Assembly (NCBI RefSeq): GCF_027943255.1
Contig: NC_072895.1
Coordinates: 22,046,001 to 22,110,000, forward strand
Reading direction: 5' to 3'
DNA length: 64,000 nt
Origin: Anastrepha obliqua
Lineage: Eukaryota; Arthropoda; Insecta; Diptera; Tephritidae
Position 1 is the first letter of the stretch; each line of letters opens with the position of its first letter. Below, piece by piece: positions 46,020-61,000 of this stretch. The notes beneath the pieces were generated by a model that saw nothing but the letters and a program-made list of their open reading frames with translations, was not told the origin of the DNA and searched no databases. The position numbers and the translations under genes were made by a program.

Positions 46020-49000
46020 ATGGAGTTAAATTTGTCTGAACAAAGTGAACGTCTGGATCCTGAAAATACGCAGCAGCAGTCGAGAAAATTTCAACTAACC
46101 CATGGTACCAAATTGTCACTGCATGAAACCACGGATATACTAAAGGTATGTAAACACTCCATATGTATGTGTGTATGTTAATAGATATGTTCATGTGCAT
46201 GCTGTGGGGAAAACAGCTTAAATCGATTTAACATTTTCCGTCAGTCAAGTCTGAATTGCTGGCTAAAATTAAAAATGTCTAAAGTCAAGTATGTTAGTTT
46301 GTCCAAAGTCCACATGAAACAAGTACTTTGGTGTGTGAATATGTATATACATATGTACGTATGTACATGCATTTTCATGTATAAGTATTGCTGTTGGTTT
46401 TAATTCTGCTTTCACCAACTGCTGGTCGGAGAACTGCTAGCAGTTCCAAAAGAAAAACGTCAACATGTGTAAATGTGCTTATGTATCATATGTATGTATG
46501 TATATATGCAGGTATATGTTTTAACGTATGTACTTATGTATGTTAGTTATTCTAGAGATTTACCGAATATGCGCAAGTGCAAGTAGTGTCAGCAAAAGAG
46601 GTGAATTATTACAAGCCGGCGACGAAGGAAGTATGTGTATATGTATGTAGGTATGTATGTACATACTTGCAAACATAGTATGTAAGCACTCACAAATAAA
46701 GAGTAACGGAATTAAAAGTTGCTTTACCAGCAAAAATCCTGGCTCATCGACAAGTTTGGGCAACCAATTTGGGGCCAAATTTAAAATATATTTAATATTT
46801 ATATTTAATATTAATAACATAATTAAAGCTAAGTGAACTTTGAGCGAAAAACTTCCTTAAGAGATCTTTGCCTAGACCAAAACTAATGTTAGTTTGGAGA
46901 TGTAAGTTCATCCACAGCATAGACCCGATTTACACGAGGAGACATCTGGAAGGGAGACACTGGAAATTCTCTTTTGAAGTTTCATTCGCGTTCACACGGG
47001 CAAAAATGTTTCCGCGACATTTTGACATTTAACACTTTAGCATCGTCTGGTTCGGATGTATTCTAGCACGCGCTTACATGTAAAGCAGAGAGCGTTCGGC
47101 AACAGTTTCTTAAATATATGAATGAAAAATGCAAACTGGTTAAATAATAAATAATTTGTTGTTTTTTTTATTGAAATATATTTATAAATTCTTATACTTG
47201 AATAAAAAAAATTAAATTAAAAATACTTCATATGTAAATAATTAACTTAAAATTAAACTAAGTATCTAGAAATGCAGGGAAAAATTAGAAATCAACATAA
47301 ACATGTCCCATAACTATTTTAAATTATACCTACTTTACTAGCAAAAATAATCGTGCATTTCCCAAGCAGCGTTCGGATGTTTGTCATCTTTGTTATCTTC
47401 CGTTTGCTTGAAAACCAACACATAACTCAGAACCTTCTCCCACAAAAGAAGAAAACGAATGAAGCAACTATCAAAAATTGGAAAGATTGGAAATACGAAT
47501 AAAAAGAGTAAAGCGTGTCGCCGAGTACGGGAGACAAAATCCCTTCTCTCTTCCCCGACCGTCCTTCGCCACCGAACAAAATGTTTCCCTTCCAGATGTC
47601 TCCTCGTGTAAATCGGGTCATAGGAAGACACATTAAAATATGCTAAGCTCTCTGAGTTACTGTTGGCTCGTTGAAGATGTATTTAAAGGGTGGTCAGCGA
47701 GCTATCGGATGTTAAATCAAAATAAAACATCGTAAATGCAAATTGATTGGGAAATCTTTATTACTTTTGTGTAGAACCATTCATCATGTTTATTTTTAGA
47801 AATAATCTCTTTCAAATGTTGACCGCAACTGCACCGTAATTCGGCTATACGTAAACCTCAATTTTGAAATACTCGCTGGAGGACTTCGATGGGTATGTCG
47901 TGAATAACTTTAAAAGGTGAAGTCCAAAATAAACTAGACTGAGCTCTAATAGAAACGAAAGGAGCTTTGTTCTGATAACTTCGTTTATTTATTTATTTAT
48001 TCAAAATAGTCCCCTCTGGCCTCGATACACTGTCTTGCGCGATCTAAAAGCTTTTCGCAAGAGTGTTTCAGGTCATTGGCCGGAATGTCCTTTAGGATGT
48101 CGGTACAAACCTTTTGGATGGCATCTACGGACGCTAAACATTTTTCTTTCATTGCCAAATGCAATTTTCCGAATAGGTAGAAGTCACGGGGAGCCAAATC
48201 AGGCGAATACGGTGAGTGATTGATGGTTAAAATGCGATTTCTAGTCAAAAAATCAGTCACAAGAGTGGATCGATGATGTGGGTGCGTTATCATGCAATAA
48301 GCGCCAGCTTCCTCCTTCGCGGTATTCAGGGCGAATTCGACGAATGCGATGCAATAAACGCGTCAAAACGCCAATATAGAAAATTGCATTGACGATTTGT
48401 CCCGTTGGTACGAACTCCTTGAGGGCAATTCAGAAACACTATTATGTCGCCTCTTATTTTTTTGGACTTCACCTTGTATATCAATGCTGCTAATGTCCGT
48501 TGGAGGCAATCACCTGTTTGCCAAATAAGCAGGAAAATTTGGTCAGAATGGAATCGCGGCGGCCGCAAAAAATCGCTACTGAATCTTAGGAGACAGGACA
48601 TAAAAAAGACGATAGGGCTACTAGCAGTGCATGGAAGGCATGCAAATAGACTGGGGCTATCACATAATTGCTTTTGTTGAAGCTGTCATGGTACTGAAGA
48701 AGAGGAAACCGTGGAACACCTCCTGTGTACATGCATTGCTCTATTCAGAGAGGGACTTTCCACGCTCGGATTTGTTTTACTTGACAGCATTGAAGAGGTC
48801 TCTCAAATAGGGATGCCGAAATTATTATTATTAAATTCACAGGTTGGTTCAGTAAAGATTCCAGAGTGTCAAGGGCGAGCTCCAGTAGTACCACAATGTG
48901 ACTATTCAGGCCTAAGTATGACGCATGACAGTCACTCAACCTAACCTAACCTAATTTAGGTTGGAGCACTGCCTCAGGCTGTCGAAGAAAGGAATACGCA

Positions 49001-52000
49001 GTGATCTTAATCGTCTAGCTGCCAGACTCGGACATTTACAGAGAAAGTGCTCAACAGTCTTCCATTTCTGAAAGGTACCCATAGTTTCTGTAATAGGAAT
49101 TGACTCTGTAGTACTCAGCGTCAATCGAAATGAAGTTTTTTATCAGTATTTTCGAAAAAAAGTCAAAAATATCACCGCACCAAAATTTCCGCTTTGTATG
49201 TGTAATCGTAATTATTTATTATTAAAGATATATTTCACCTATGTGCACACATTTTGTTTAAACGAGGCTTTTAGAGAAAACAGAAAGGGATGTCAATTTT
49301 TGAATCGAGACTTGCCGGAGGTTAAGGGTCAAACTGCCACCCCACAACCCTTACATTCACTTTCCCTAGCAAGCTCGCCACGGAGACACAAACCAACCTT
49401 ATGGGCAGCTCTTACGAAATATAAAACTTTAAGGAGTTAATTTTATAAAAAAATATCTTTTGCTGAAGCTTCTCAAAAATATGGCCAACTGGCACGTTGC
49501 TGTGAATTGAGTAAAAAGATTTTGCTATTTGAAGTCATTGGATTAATTTTTGTGGAATTTTTTTGTAAAGAAATATTTATGACAGTTATCTAAAACCAAT
49601 GTCTGAAAGCAGAAATGCGACATTTTATTGGTGCAATTTAGTTCGCACTTTTCGAAAATACCATCGAAAATTCCTTTAATTAAAAGGGTTAAAATGATGA
49701 GGCGGTTAAATGCAAGCGTCAGAACATTCTAAATCAACACATTTTTTTTTAAACATCACTAACCGCGTAGTGGGACTATTTTATTTTTATAATAATATAA
49801 ATACATACCTACATACGTAGTAGATTTCGAGAGGGCAACTAAATTTATATGGATTAGTTGGAGCCCTCAGTACTTGTATTAGCGCTGTATTAAGCAGTTA
49901 ACATATACATATATTAGTTTAAGTTTTGTAAACAGAACTATTATTATTTATATAAAATTAATTTATATGCAATATTTATGAACTTGGACTGCTGGCATGC
50001 TTCTACATGTGTATATATATACGTATGTATGTGTTAGATGACTACACTGTTTGCTAGAATACTTACTCGGCGCTCAACGTGCCTATAACCGACTCTCTGC
50101 GCTCTCTACATTCGCATAACATTTCTCTGTTGATATTGAATGTGTCGCATTATCAGGCATTATCGCCTTTGTTGCTGTTATAATTTCTTGTTTTCTGCCT
50201 TCATTAACATTTGATATTATACGTATGCACTTCGTATGCATCCGTTTACAGATATACTCATGCACTCATACGTACATACATATAGAGCTATTTTTATTTA
50301 CATGCACTGTCTACTACACATATTTTGTTTTCTTTGTTAGATCCGCCGTATGGAATTTCTTTGCGTGTTACAATTACTCGCTTGGTTTCCTATTAACTTG
50401 ACCCATATTTTGGGATGTCAATTGAGTTGAACGATAATTCTAACTGATTTTTTTATTATTTTTTTTTTTTTGTTTTTGAGTTGGAAGGAAGATTTGTGTT
50501 CAAAAAGTTTTGAATAAAGGTATATTTATATACATATGCGCTTATTTATATACGTATGTAAGTATGTTATGTATGTATAAATGCATAAATGTACATCCAT
50601 ATAACTAAGTATGTACATACATATTTATATAATTACGCACATCTGTCGTTCAGCTTTGTATCGCTTATCTTGAAATTAATTCATGGCTATACATATCTAC
50701 ATTTAGAAGTGTACTAAAATGTACATACATACATACGTACATAAATATGTACACAAATGTTTCTCGAAATTTTAATGGGCAAAAAAAAAGACAATTTTTC
50801 GTACAAATTTCTTTCTAATGACTGTTTTATGAAACAATAAACAAAATAATAATTTTGATAAGGTGTGTGTACGTCATTAGAACACATGGCCCGAAAAGTC
50901 CCGGGTATAAACCATTGATAGCACTAGTTTCATTCCATTCACCCTTTTTCAGTTGCTACTAACCTTAAAAGGCAGCTGTTAAAATTTCATGATATTCCAT
51001 TTATTAGTTCGTGAGTTCCTGCGCTAAAAGTGACGCTAACTTTGTTATTTTCAAAACAATGGATTAAGAAGAATTTTGTGTTTTAATTTTGCACTGCTTC
51101 TTGATGGGGGAAAACACCGTTCAAGCGAAGCAATGGCTATGAGGGTGCTGAGTTTGCTCATTGTTGACCAAAACTAAGAGAACGCACCGTGTCACTAGTC
51201 AATCAAAACGATGGCAAAACTACATGAATTCAACTTCGAATTACCCTCACATCCACCATATTCGCCAGATTTGGCCCCCAGCGACTACTGCCTGTTCGCA
51301 GACCTAAAAAAATGCTCGCCGGCGAGAAATTTCCCTCGAGTGAAGAGGTCATCGCTGAAACTGAGGCCTATTTTGAGGCAAAAGAAAAATCATTCTACAA
51401 AAGTGGTATTGAAATGTTAGAGCGGCGCTGGACCGATTGTGCGTTGTTCTTGATGAAAATTACGTTAATGAATAAAGCTAATTTTGAAAAAACAAAACGT
51501 GGTTTATTTGTGAGACCCGAGACTTTTCGGTCCATGTGTAATGCTTATAATGACACACAGAATTGAATGCCGAGTGGGTTGGTGCGTGCCTACCATTCGG
51601 AATTCACAGAGAGAACGTAGGTTCGAATCTCGGTCGCCCCTCGGCAGGCAATGGCAAACCTACGAGTGTATTTCTGCCATGAAAAAGCTCCTCACAAAAA
51701 TATCTGCCGTTCGGAGTCAGCTTGAAACTGTAGGTCCCTCGATTTGTGGGACAACATCAAAACGCACACCACAAATAGGAGGAGGAGCTCGATCAAACAC
51801 CCAAAAAGGGTGTACGCGCCAATTATATGTACATATGTACATATGTATATAATCGTGCCACAACTCCTGTTGGATGTAAATTTATATTTATGACAACTCT
51901 CCTCTTTCTTGGAGAATAGCGTAACAAAATGAATTGTCAAAAACGTTTACCGTTATTATTCACACAACCATTTCGGACGCTTAAAAAACCTCTAAGACGA

Positions 52001-55000
52001 TATTTCATCAGCTAAATGAAATTTGGGCACTCAAAAATCAACAACATTCAATTTTCAACAATCAAATATTTGCAAAATAGACCTTGAACTCAACTATCAG
52101 CAACTTTAAATACTCCAAATTTAAAAATTACGATAAACTCGAATGCTGAAAACAGTGACCGACGTAAACGCAGTGTCTGTCAACTGTTACGATCAAACTA
52201 ATGAGAACCCCATGTAAATGAAAAATTCCTTCCTTCCGTATCGTAGTATCGTAGATTTTATTTCACGATATTTAAAAATTCCCGTAATACCCTGTCGGCT
52301 GATTGCTCTCTCACCACACAGTGTTGCCAAGCAGTACATTTCGAAACCATTTACAAAATAAACTTAGAAAAATTATAATTTTTATTAAAATAACTTAAAA
52401 ACACTGTTGAATAATGTTAATTATAGATAAATGAACTATTTGCATTTGTTGGTTTTTGGCTTTGGTTTATTAAACAATGAAAAATTGTAACTGATAACGC
52501 GGATGTGTGAAAAAGTGTGTAAGCAAAAATATCAATGGCAACATTGTGTAGATACAACCAAACACATACACACACAAGCCGATATATTGTGTAAATATGT
52601 AACTAAAAGAACGCAGTTGTTCCCCACGGGATGAGTTTTCCTCAGTTTTATGCTCGTTAGGGGCTGCGGTAAGGAACTACGCACGACGTGACCGTTTTCA
52701 GCATAACTATTTGAATGATCGACTTTTCTCTTTGACTCGACTTTCTACTTTGATAGCGAAAATAACATCCGTAAAGTGTTAGAAATTTAGTTTATGATTG
52801 GACATTTACGCAACGAAATTTTCTGGAACGAAAATTTATATACATATATTATAATCGTATATATCGTATTGAAGTGTGTGAAATAAACTACTTGAGCCAG
52901 AAATCAATCTTCGTCCTTCTTCTTAGCGTGACAGTCCTTGGTTAACCATTGCTTCCTTCACAGCTTCTTGCCATTGTTCTCGATTTACAGCCACTTCGCT
53001 CCAACATTGCACGCGCATTTTCTTAAGATCCACATCTTTTACCCACCTTTTCCTTGGACGTCCCCTTTTCCTCGGGCGTCCCCTTTTTCTTTCTTCAATT
53101 GGGCGAAGATCTAGTGCTTTTCTCCCTTGGCATTTTAGCCACATGTTCCAGCTATCTAAGTCGTTGAGACTTAATAAATCTTGTAATAGTTTCCTTCTTA
53201 ACTATATCTTCCAGTTCGCCATTGTGCCTAATGCGATAAGTGCCACTCACTCCTCTTTCAAAGCACATTAGCTGTTTTGTCTCGTTAGCTTTCAGCGTCC
53301 ATAGTTCACAGCCATATGTAAGCACAGGTCGTATCAATCAGCCAGAAATTACGCTACAATTATGCCAAGTACAATATGAAAAATATACAAAAAAAAAAAA
53401 TCGGAAAAACCACATCATGGGATAGGAGTAAATGGCTTTAGTGTAGAAATAATTCCTGAACATGCTTCTATTACTATTAAGTCGAGGGGTTGGGGTGAAA
53501 TATTTATCAAGAATTTGAAGTACTCGTATCATTGCCTTGAGGCAAAGAATCTTAACGTAGCGGATACTCTCTCGTTTGGGGTAATCGCTTCTCGCATTTA
53601 TGTATTTTTTTAACAATTGCAGGCGTTACCATTTCGGGAATGTAGTTAGAAGTCTCCACGTCTATACGCAAACATTTTTTAAAATTTCTACAATCGGACA
53701 AATCAAGCCTTTACATGGTATCTTTCCTCTTCTTCTATTTGCCAATCATTCACCCATACTTTTCTGCGTCTTGCTCTCTTTTCCCCATTTTAAACAGGCA
53801 TAAATAACAAACATTGTAATCGCATCGTCCGCGTTTTTGCTATCTATCTTTACGCTATCAGCACAAAATCACATATAAGCGGCTCGCCGTCTGTGGCAAA
53901 CGACAGCGAGTATGTTCGTCGTCTATATCCTACTTAAGAATGAATGTTACGCCAATCATCCAGAGGTGATTCATGACCTAAAACATACAATCGAAGTTGG
54001 CGTTCTTGAGATAAGTGTTGACACTGGCGAAAATGTATGAAAGAATTGAATTGTACTCTCTTTTGATGGAAAAAAATGTTTCAGAAATATGCATGCGTAT
54101 TTTATTTATTGCCGAATTTAACGCAATTCCGAATTCTAAATGGATCACCCTTTGGTGTAATACAAAAACAAACAAAAACAAAAACAAAATATATAAAAAA
54201 AAATATCGGTACTGTTTTTCCATCGAAATCATAAAATTTATTAAGTAAGACTTCCGTCAAGCTATTAGAAGTCTTGGTGCTTATAGGCGAAAAACTTTAG
54301 TAATCGATTTTCACAATCTCCTCTTAATACCAATTTCTTATCACTTAGGAAGTTTTGCAATGAGCGAAAACGGTGGTAATCGCTTGGTGCCAGATTTGGA
54401 CTATATGGCACATGCTTTAAAAGTTCCCAACCAAACTCCCGAAGTTTTTGGCGAGTCACTACAGAAAAAGGAAACAATCTTCCATTTCCTCTGTGAATGC
54501 CCTGCCCTATGGAAGGACAGAATGTTAACCCTGGACAAACCGCTGTTCGAGACTCTCGATCAACTGTCTGGATAGACTCAACAGACTAATAAGGTTCCTA
54601 AACCGCACAGACTGGATATAGTCTTGCTGTAAATAACTGTTAAACAAGTTGGTAACGAGAATGTGACAACAAAATGGATTTCTGTTGGATTCTGGATGAA
54701 TCACCACTCTAACCAACAACCAAACAGACGTGTGTGGCCCTGCATTTTCCTGATGGAACACAACACCTCGTCTGTTGGTCAATTCTGGCCGATTCTGGTC
54801 GATCGCTAGCTTCAGTCTAGTTTTCCAGTTGTTGACAGTAGAGATCTGAATTTAGTGGTTGGCCATACGGAAGCAACTCATGATAAATAATTCCTTTCAA
54901 GTCGCCACCAAATATACATGTTGTTGTAGTAGCAGCACAAAGATTCCCCATGAAGAAAAAGGGAATGCTGCTGAAGCGACAGTTCTTGGTTACGTAGAAC

Positions 55001-58000
55001 CCACTGTCGTGGGAAGAAAACCTTCTTGGCCGTTAGTCCTGGTTTGGCCACCGTTTGGGCTACTTTATCACTCTTTGCCCCCGAACGGCTCCCGAACGCG
55101 TTCGTACAATATTGTTGCATGTGAACCATTTTTTCATCCCCAATCACCATCCGTTTAAGGAATGGGTCGATTTCATTCCGTTTAGCCAAGGCTTCGCAGT
55201 TGGAAATTCAATCCATCATAATTTTTGGTCTTAATTGGTGTGGCACCCAAACATCGAGCTTCTTTTTGAATCCCGTTTTGGGAAAATGGTTTAAAACTGT
55301 TTTATGGGCGATCTTTAGCCCCTGGGCTATGTCCGACTACTAACATGCCGTTCAACTTCGTTTATTTCTGTGATTTTGTCGATGTTTTCGACGACGGGCC
55401 GGCCTATACGAGATGCATTTATAGCATCAAAAATGCTTGAACGGAATCGACGAAACTAAAATTGGACTTAATTAGCTGTTACACCTTAAAAAAATCAACG
55501 GCTTGGCTTGCATTTTCGCCTTTATCAAAGAAAAACTCTAAAATGTATCGAATTTTCCTCTGTTGCCTTCGGCTGTTAACATCCTGTAACTCGCAACTGA
55601 ATGGAACAAATGAAAAATAGCAAAATAGTTTTGTTATTGTAAAATCTCACTCTGACAAAGAGCATTTGATTGATTGATACTTTACGAGATATCGATCACT
55701 ACATACAGCCATCCACCGAGAAAATAATGGCTTTCTTTTTCCTCAAACTATGAAGGAGACGTCGTGAAGCACCCTTTAAAATGGCAACAAATGATACGAC
55801 AAAACGGTGCTTGTTTGACCCCATAATATTTTGGAAAAATATATTATAAAATAGGATCGATCTGAAAGTACCGCCACATTGGATTATTAATTATTTACCT
55901 ACGTCACTATCCGCAAATTTGACGGCTAATTATTCGTAAGTTATGAGTTTATATTTAATATTTAGTTAATTGATGTGGGTTCTGTTCGGTAGCGAGATAA
56001 CCCCAAACGTGCGTGGTCCGTTCACGATCTTTTCAATTGTTTATTTGACTTACAATTTATTTAATTTTGCTTGATAACAAATAATTAATGTGAATTCGCG
56101 AATGGTTTATTACATCAACTTGAAATTTATGATGACAATTAAACCTCAAATAAATTTTAAGAAATTCATGAAATAACTTCTAAAGATAAGTGATAATTTA
56201 TTGTTGTTAAATATTATTAAAAAACGCACACACTACGCTACTTTGAATTCTTGCAGGACTAAGCTGACAGTCGGAGTGAAATCAATTGCTTTGATTTTTG
56301 AAATTTTTTTGAGTTCATCCCCTGGTTGGTTGATTGGTTTAAGTGGTGATTCAGCAGGAATCCAATTAGCGCTACCTCACTATTTTGGTGTCACATCTTC
56401 GCTACCAACAAGTTATATGGTTATTCCTTCACGATTATATCCAGTCTGTGCGATTGAGAAACCTCATAAGATTTTTTACGTCTATACCGGCCAGTTCTTC
56501 GAGGCCTTCAAAAGGCGGGTTGCCTTCTATAGGGCAAGGCATTCACAGAGGAAGCGGAAGATAGTTTCCTTTTTCTCCAGTTGATTACAACTATGACAGT
56601 ATATATTGTAAGGGATACCCATTAAGATTATCCCCTAGTGGCTGATCAATATACTATACACCCTCGCTTAGTCCGAGCGGGACATTCTCCACTCACTTTC
56701 CATTAAGGGAACAGGGGACAGGTTACGGAATTTGAAGACAGGACCTGGGAAATCTGTTCGCGATTGACTCTCAGTTGAATGGAAGTGTTGGCGGAGGACG
56801 ATTCGGCGCGGAGCTCCCCATCAAACTCAAGTTTAGGCCACAGAACCACTACAGTGTGTTCCAAGCGGTGATAGCCGCGACCAAAGAAACAGTTTGGCTA
56901 TTCACTCGTGTAATAACTGTCACGGAAGTAAATATTTACTTCAATAGCCCAGCAATTAGGGCTCTGGACTCACTGATGATGTGCTCGAAACTGGCTCCCA
57001 TCTGGCCTCTCTTTAGATCTTCTACTTCTTCTTGATTGACGCGTTAGCCGCTTACCCGATTTTGGCCGAGTTTATCAAAGCGCGCCAGCCGTTTCTTTCT
57101 TGTGCTAGCTGGCGCTAATTGGACACACCAAGTGAAGCTAAGTCCTTCTCCACCTGATTTTTCTAACGCAGAGGAGGCCTTCCTCTTCCTCTGCAACCAC
57201 CAGCTGGTACCACATCAAACACTTTCAGGGCCAGAACGTTTGTATTCATTCGGACGACCTGTCCCAACCAGCGTAGCCGCTGTATCGTTATTCCCTGCGT
57301 TATGTCTTTGTCGTTGTAAAGTTCATACAGCTCATTGTTCCATCGCTTGCGATATTCGGCGTCACCAATGTGCAAAGGTCTAAAAATCTTCCGCAGAATC
57401 TTTCTCTCAAAAGCTGTAAGAGACGCCTCATCGGATATTGTCATCTTTCTTTCGATCACATCTGAATTATTTGCTGTTAAGCTCATCAGGGTACCAATGA
57501 ACCTGTGAGGTAATGTCCGCGCGAAATAAAATAATGGGGCCCTCTTGACTATATCTGGCCTTTTCCTTGTACACCTCCCTCCTATCATCGCTGCACTGTT
57601 CTTTCTTCTTCTGTTTTGCCTCAGCAATCGTAATTCGTAATATCGTAAATAACCACTTAATTTAACCTAGTTTTTCAACTAAAATTTTCTGTTACCTCGG
57701 CTGCACTATCACGGCAGATGAAGATGTCAACTGCAGGTTAAACAAAGCAAAAGCGACGTTCGGGCGAATGCATGCTGCATGGGCGAATTCGTGAATCTCG
57801 AGACCCTCCAAACTGCGAGTATTCAGCACATGTATGAAGTCAGTATAGTTGTATGGAAGTGAAGCATGACTGGTCTCTTACAACATCACACAGAGGCTAC
57901 AATCTTTGGTCAACAAATGCCCCCGCATCATCTTCGAACAGCACCAACAACGACGCGCTGTGGAGATCAATGAATGAGGAGCCTATCCTATGGCAAATCA

Positions 58001-61000
58001 AACGCAGAAATTGGCGATGGATAAGTCACACGTTTAGAAAACCACCAGATAGCATCACCAGAATGGCACTGGGCTGAAAGCCGGTCGGCCAAAGAATACT
58101 TGGAGAAGGTCGATGTGGCGCGAGCTAGCACATGCCAACAACTCATGGGATGCCGCAAAGACAGCAGCTCAGAACCATGTACGTTAGAAGAGTCTTGTCG
58201 AGGCCCTATGCTCCCAAGTAGAGTACACATCGAAAACAATAATTTTCAATTAGGATTTATACTAATGATTAATCACAATAATCTCAGTTTGCACAAATAG
58301 AAGATTACAAAGTGGAAACATTTGTGTATTTTTACTAAGTATCAAAATAGTCAGGTTTTATAAACAAAAATAAAAGTTCAGTTAGGTCAATGTAAACAAG
58401 AAAGATTACAGAAAACCGAACAGAAAGAAAAAAGGGGTTTGTAAACAAAAAAATGTGAGCAAAGCTTTTCAATTATGTTTGACTCTGTGACATTTACTGA
58501 GAGCACTGGAGCAATACGGAGACATATGCCATTTTCTGTATTCTTTCAACCGTAGGGATTATGGAAAGCGACCGGATAGCAATGCTAGTTTTTGTTATGC
58601 TTCAGCAGATGTCAAATATTCATTAGGGCTTGCCATTTCATTACGTATCGGCAAGTGCGAGGCCGAGCGCGTGAAAATTAGTAAAAAAGTATTATTAATT
58701 TTATTATAATATTTTTTATTGATTATAATAAAAGCTATAAATTAATATTTTATTATATTAAAGATTTCCGTATAGAGAAGCACTCTAATGAGTCTAAAAT
58801 GATTTTTTTGTAATAAAAAATATTTACGTATACAATAACGATAGAAAATCATCTTCTCGTACAAGCCTCATTTTTGACTCAGCGATTATATCAGAAGCAA
58901 AATTACCATTATTGGTAATCCATTAGTTTCGATTGCATCCACAATTATTGTCTGTTTGGCGCGTTTTAACGCACGGCGCCATCATCCGATCTTCCTTCCC
59001 TCCATTTGAGGAAGAACACACCGTTAACGTCAATGGTTCTCGGTACAGAGCGATGTTAACTTACTTTCTCTGACCAAATCTCGACTACACCGATAAAACC
59101 GTGCCGTGGTGCCAACAAAACAGCGCTACATTCCATTATTATATGTAACGCTCGAAAATGCGAAGGCGAAATTTTACAACTGGGCCATCTTACGGCGAGT
59201 GTTCATCAATTGGGCGGCACGATTATGCGATGTAACACTACTCGATTATTTTCTCTGAGGCAACGGCAAGTTTTTAAACTACGCTAACAAGCCAACCACT
59301 TAGGGCGAGCTGGTGGCGGGTCATCAAAAATTGGACCGACCGCTTGAACAACTGCCTGCAAATCTCAGATGGAAATTTTAATGATTTGCTACTCCGCCTT
59401 TTATATGGGTGAGATGGCCAAGGCAGCGTAGCTACTGTATTTTTACACGCTTAAATATGTCCATGATCCAAAATAGCTCATACAACTCGCTTTTCCACCG
59501 TACGCGGTACTCTTCACTAACGCGAAGGGGGCGAAAGATCTTACGTAGAATTTTTCTCTCGAAGGCTTCCAAAACTTTTTTATCCGCTGTTGACATCGTC
59601 CATGCTTCTGCGCCATATATTAGGACGAGAAGGATGAGCGTTTTGTAAAGTGCCAGCTTAGTCCTTCGAGAGATAGTTCTACTTTTCAGTTGCCTACTGA
59701 GCCCAAAGTAACACCTTTTGGCAAGAGGTATTCAACGTTTGATATCCAGGCTGACGTCATTTATTATTATTAATACTGGTCCCAAGGTAGACAAAGTCCT
59801 TCACAACTTCGAATTGTTGGTTGTCAACACTGACATATTGTCCAAGACGCGAATGCTCCCTTTGTGTTGACAGCAGGCACTTTGTTTTACCCTCATTCAC
59901 AGCAAGACTCACATTGCTCGCCTCTCTCTTTAAACTGGAGTATGCCGAGTATACAGCGCGGTTGGTTTCGCCAATAATGTCGATGTCGTCGGCATATGCT
60001 AGTAGCATGGTACTCTTATGAAAGATAGTACCAGTGCGGTTCGGCTCGGCAGCGCAAAAGATTTTTTCCAGCAAGATGTTGAAAAGATCACAAAATAGAG
60101 AATCGCCTCGAACGGCTCGGAGAGGTTACATCCAATTCTGACGGTGCTTGTGGTAGCGCGCAACGTCATCTTACACAGCCGTATTAGTTATGCGGGGATA
60201 CCAAACTCAGACATAGTGGCATAGAAGTGATTTCTATCCGTGCTATCAAAGGCGGGTATGAAATCGACGAAGAGGTGGTGCGTGTCGAGTAAATAAATAA
60301 ATAAATAAATTTTTCGTGGGTTTTCTCCAGGATTTAGCGTATTGCGAAGATTTGGTCTATGGTGGACTTACCAGGTCTGACGCCGCATTGATAGGGTCCA
60401 ATCAGTTTGTTGACGATGGGCTTCATTCTCTCACACAATACGCTCGACAGGACCTTGTATGCGATGTTAAGCAGGCTTATCTTGCGGTAATTTTCGCAGA
60501 TTGCAGGATCACCCTTCTTATGTATTGGACACATCACACTCAGGATCCATTCGCTTGGCATGCTCTCATCCGACTATATCCCGCAAAGGGCTGATGCATG
60601 CGGTTCTTCAGCTCTACACCTCCAGCTTTGTATAGCTCGGCGGGAGATCCGACATCTTTAATTTTCAGATACCTCTAAATTGATCACCCTCTACATATTT
60701 AAGGTATTCACAAGAGTGTTTTAAGTATCGTATTGTTGTACTTGGTAAACTGTAAATAATAGCTAAGCTAAAATATTCAGGGGGCTCGCAAGGTACCGTT
60801 CAACTAAAAATAGTTGGCCGTTGTTTCAAGTCTTCTAAGCATTTATGTATTTAACCATAAAAAATTTTACTACGTAAATCTATATGACACCTTGTGAAGT
60901 ATCTAATAATCTTTGTAGCAGTAATCTACTTTATTAATCTTGTTTTTGTTATGTTTGTTTAAAGAGATGTACATATTTACTCATACTCTCTTCCATTTAT

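Noticed and set aside
48938..48960. Interstitial telomere
   Set aside because: Only three CCTAA units, directly attached to a LINE 3' end and repeated in sister copies, so it is best read as a LINE tail.
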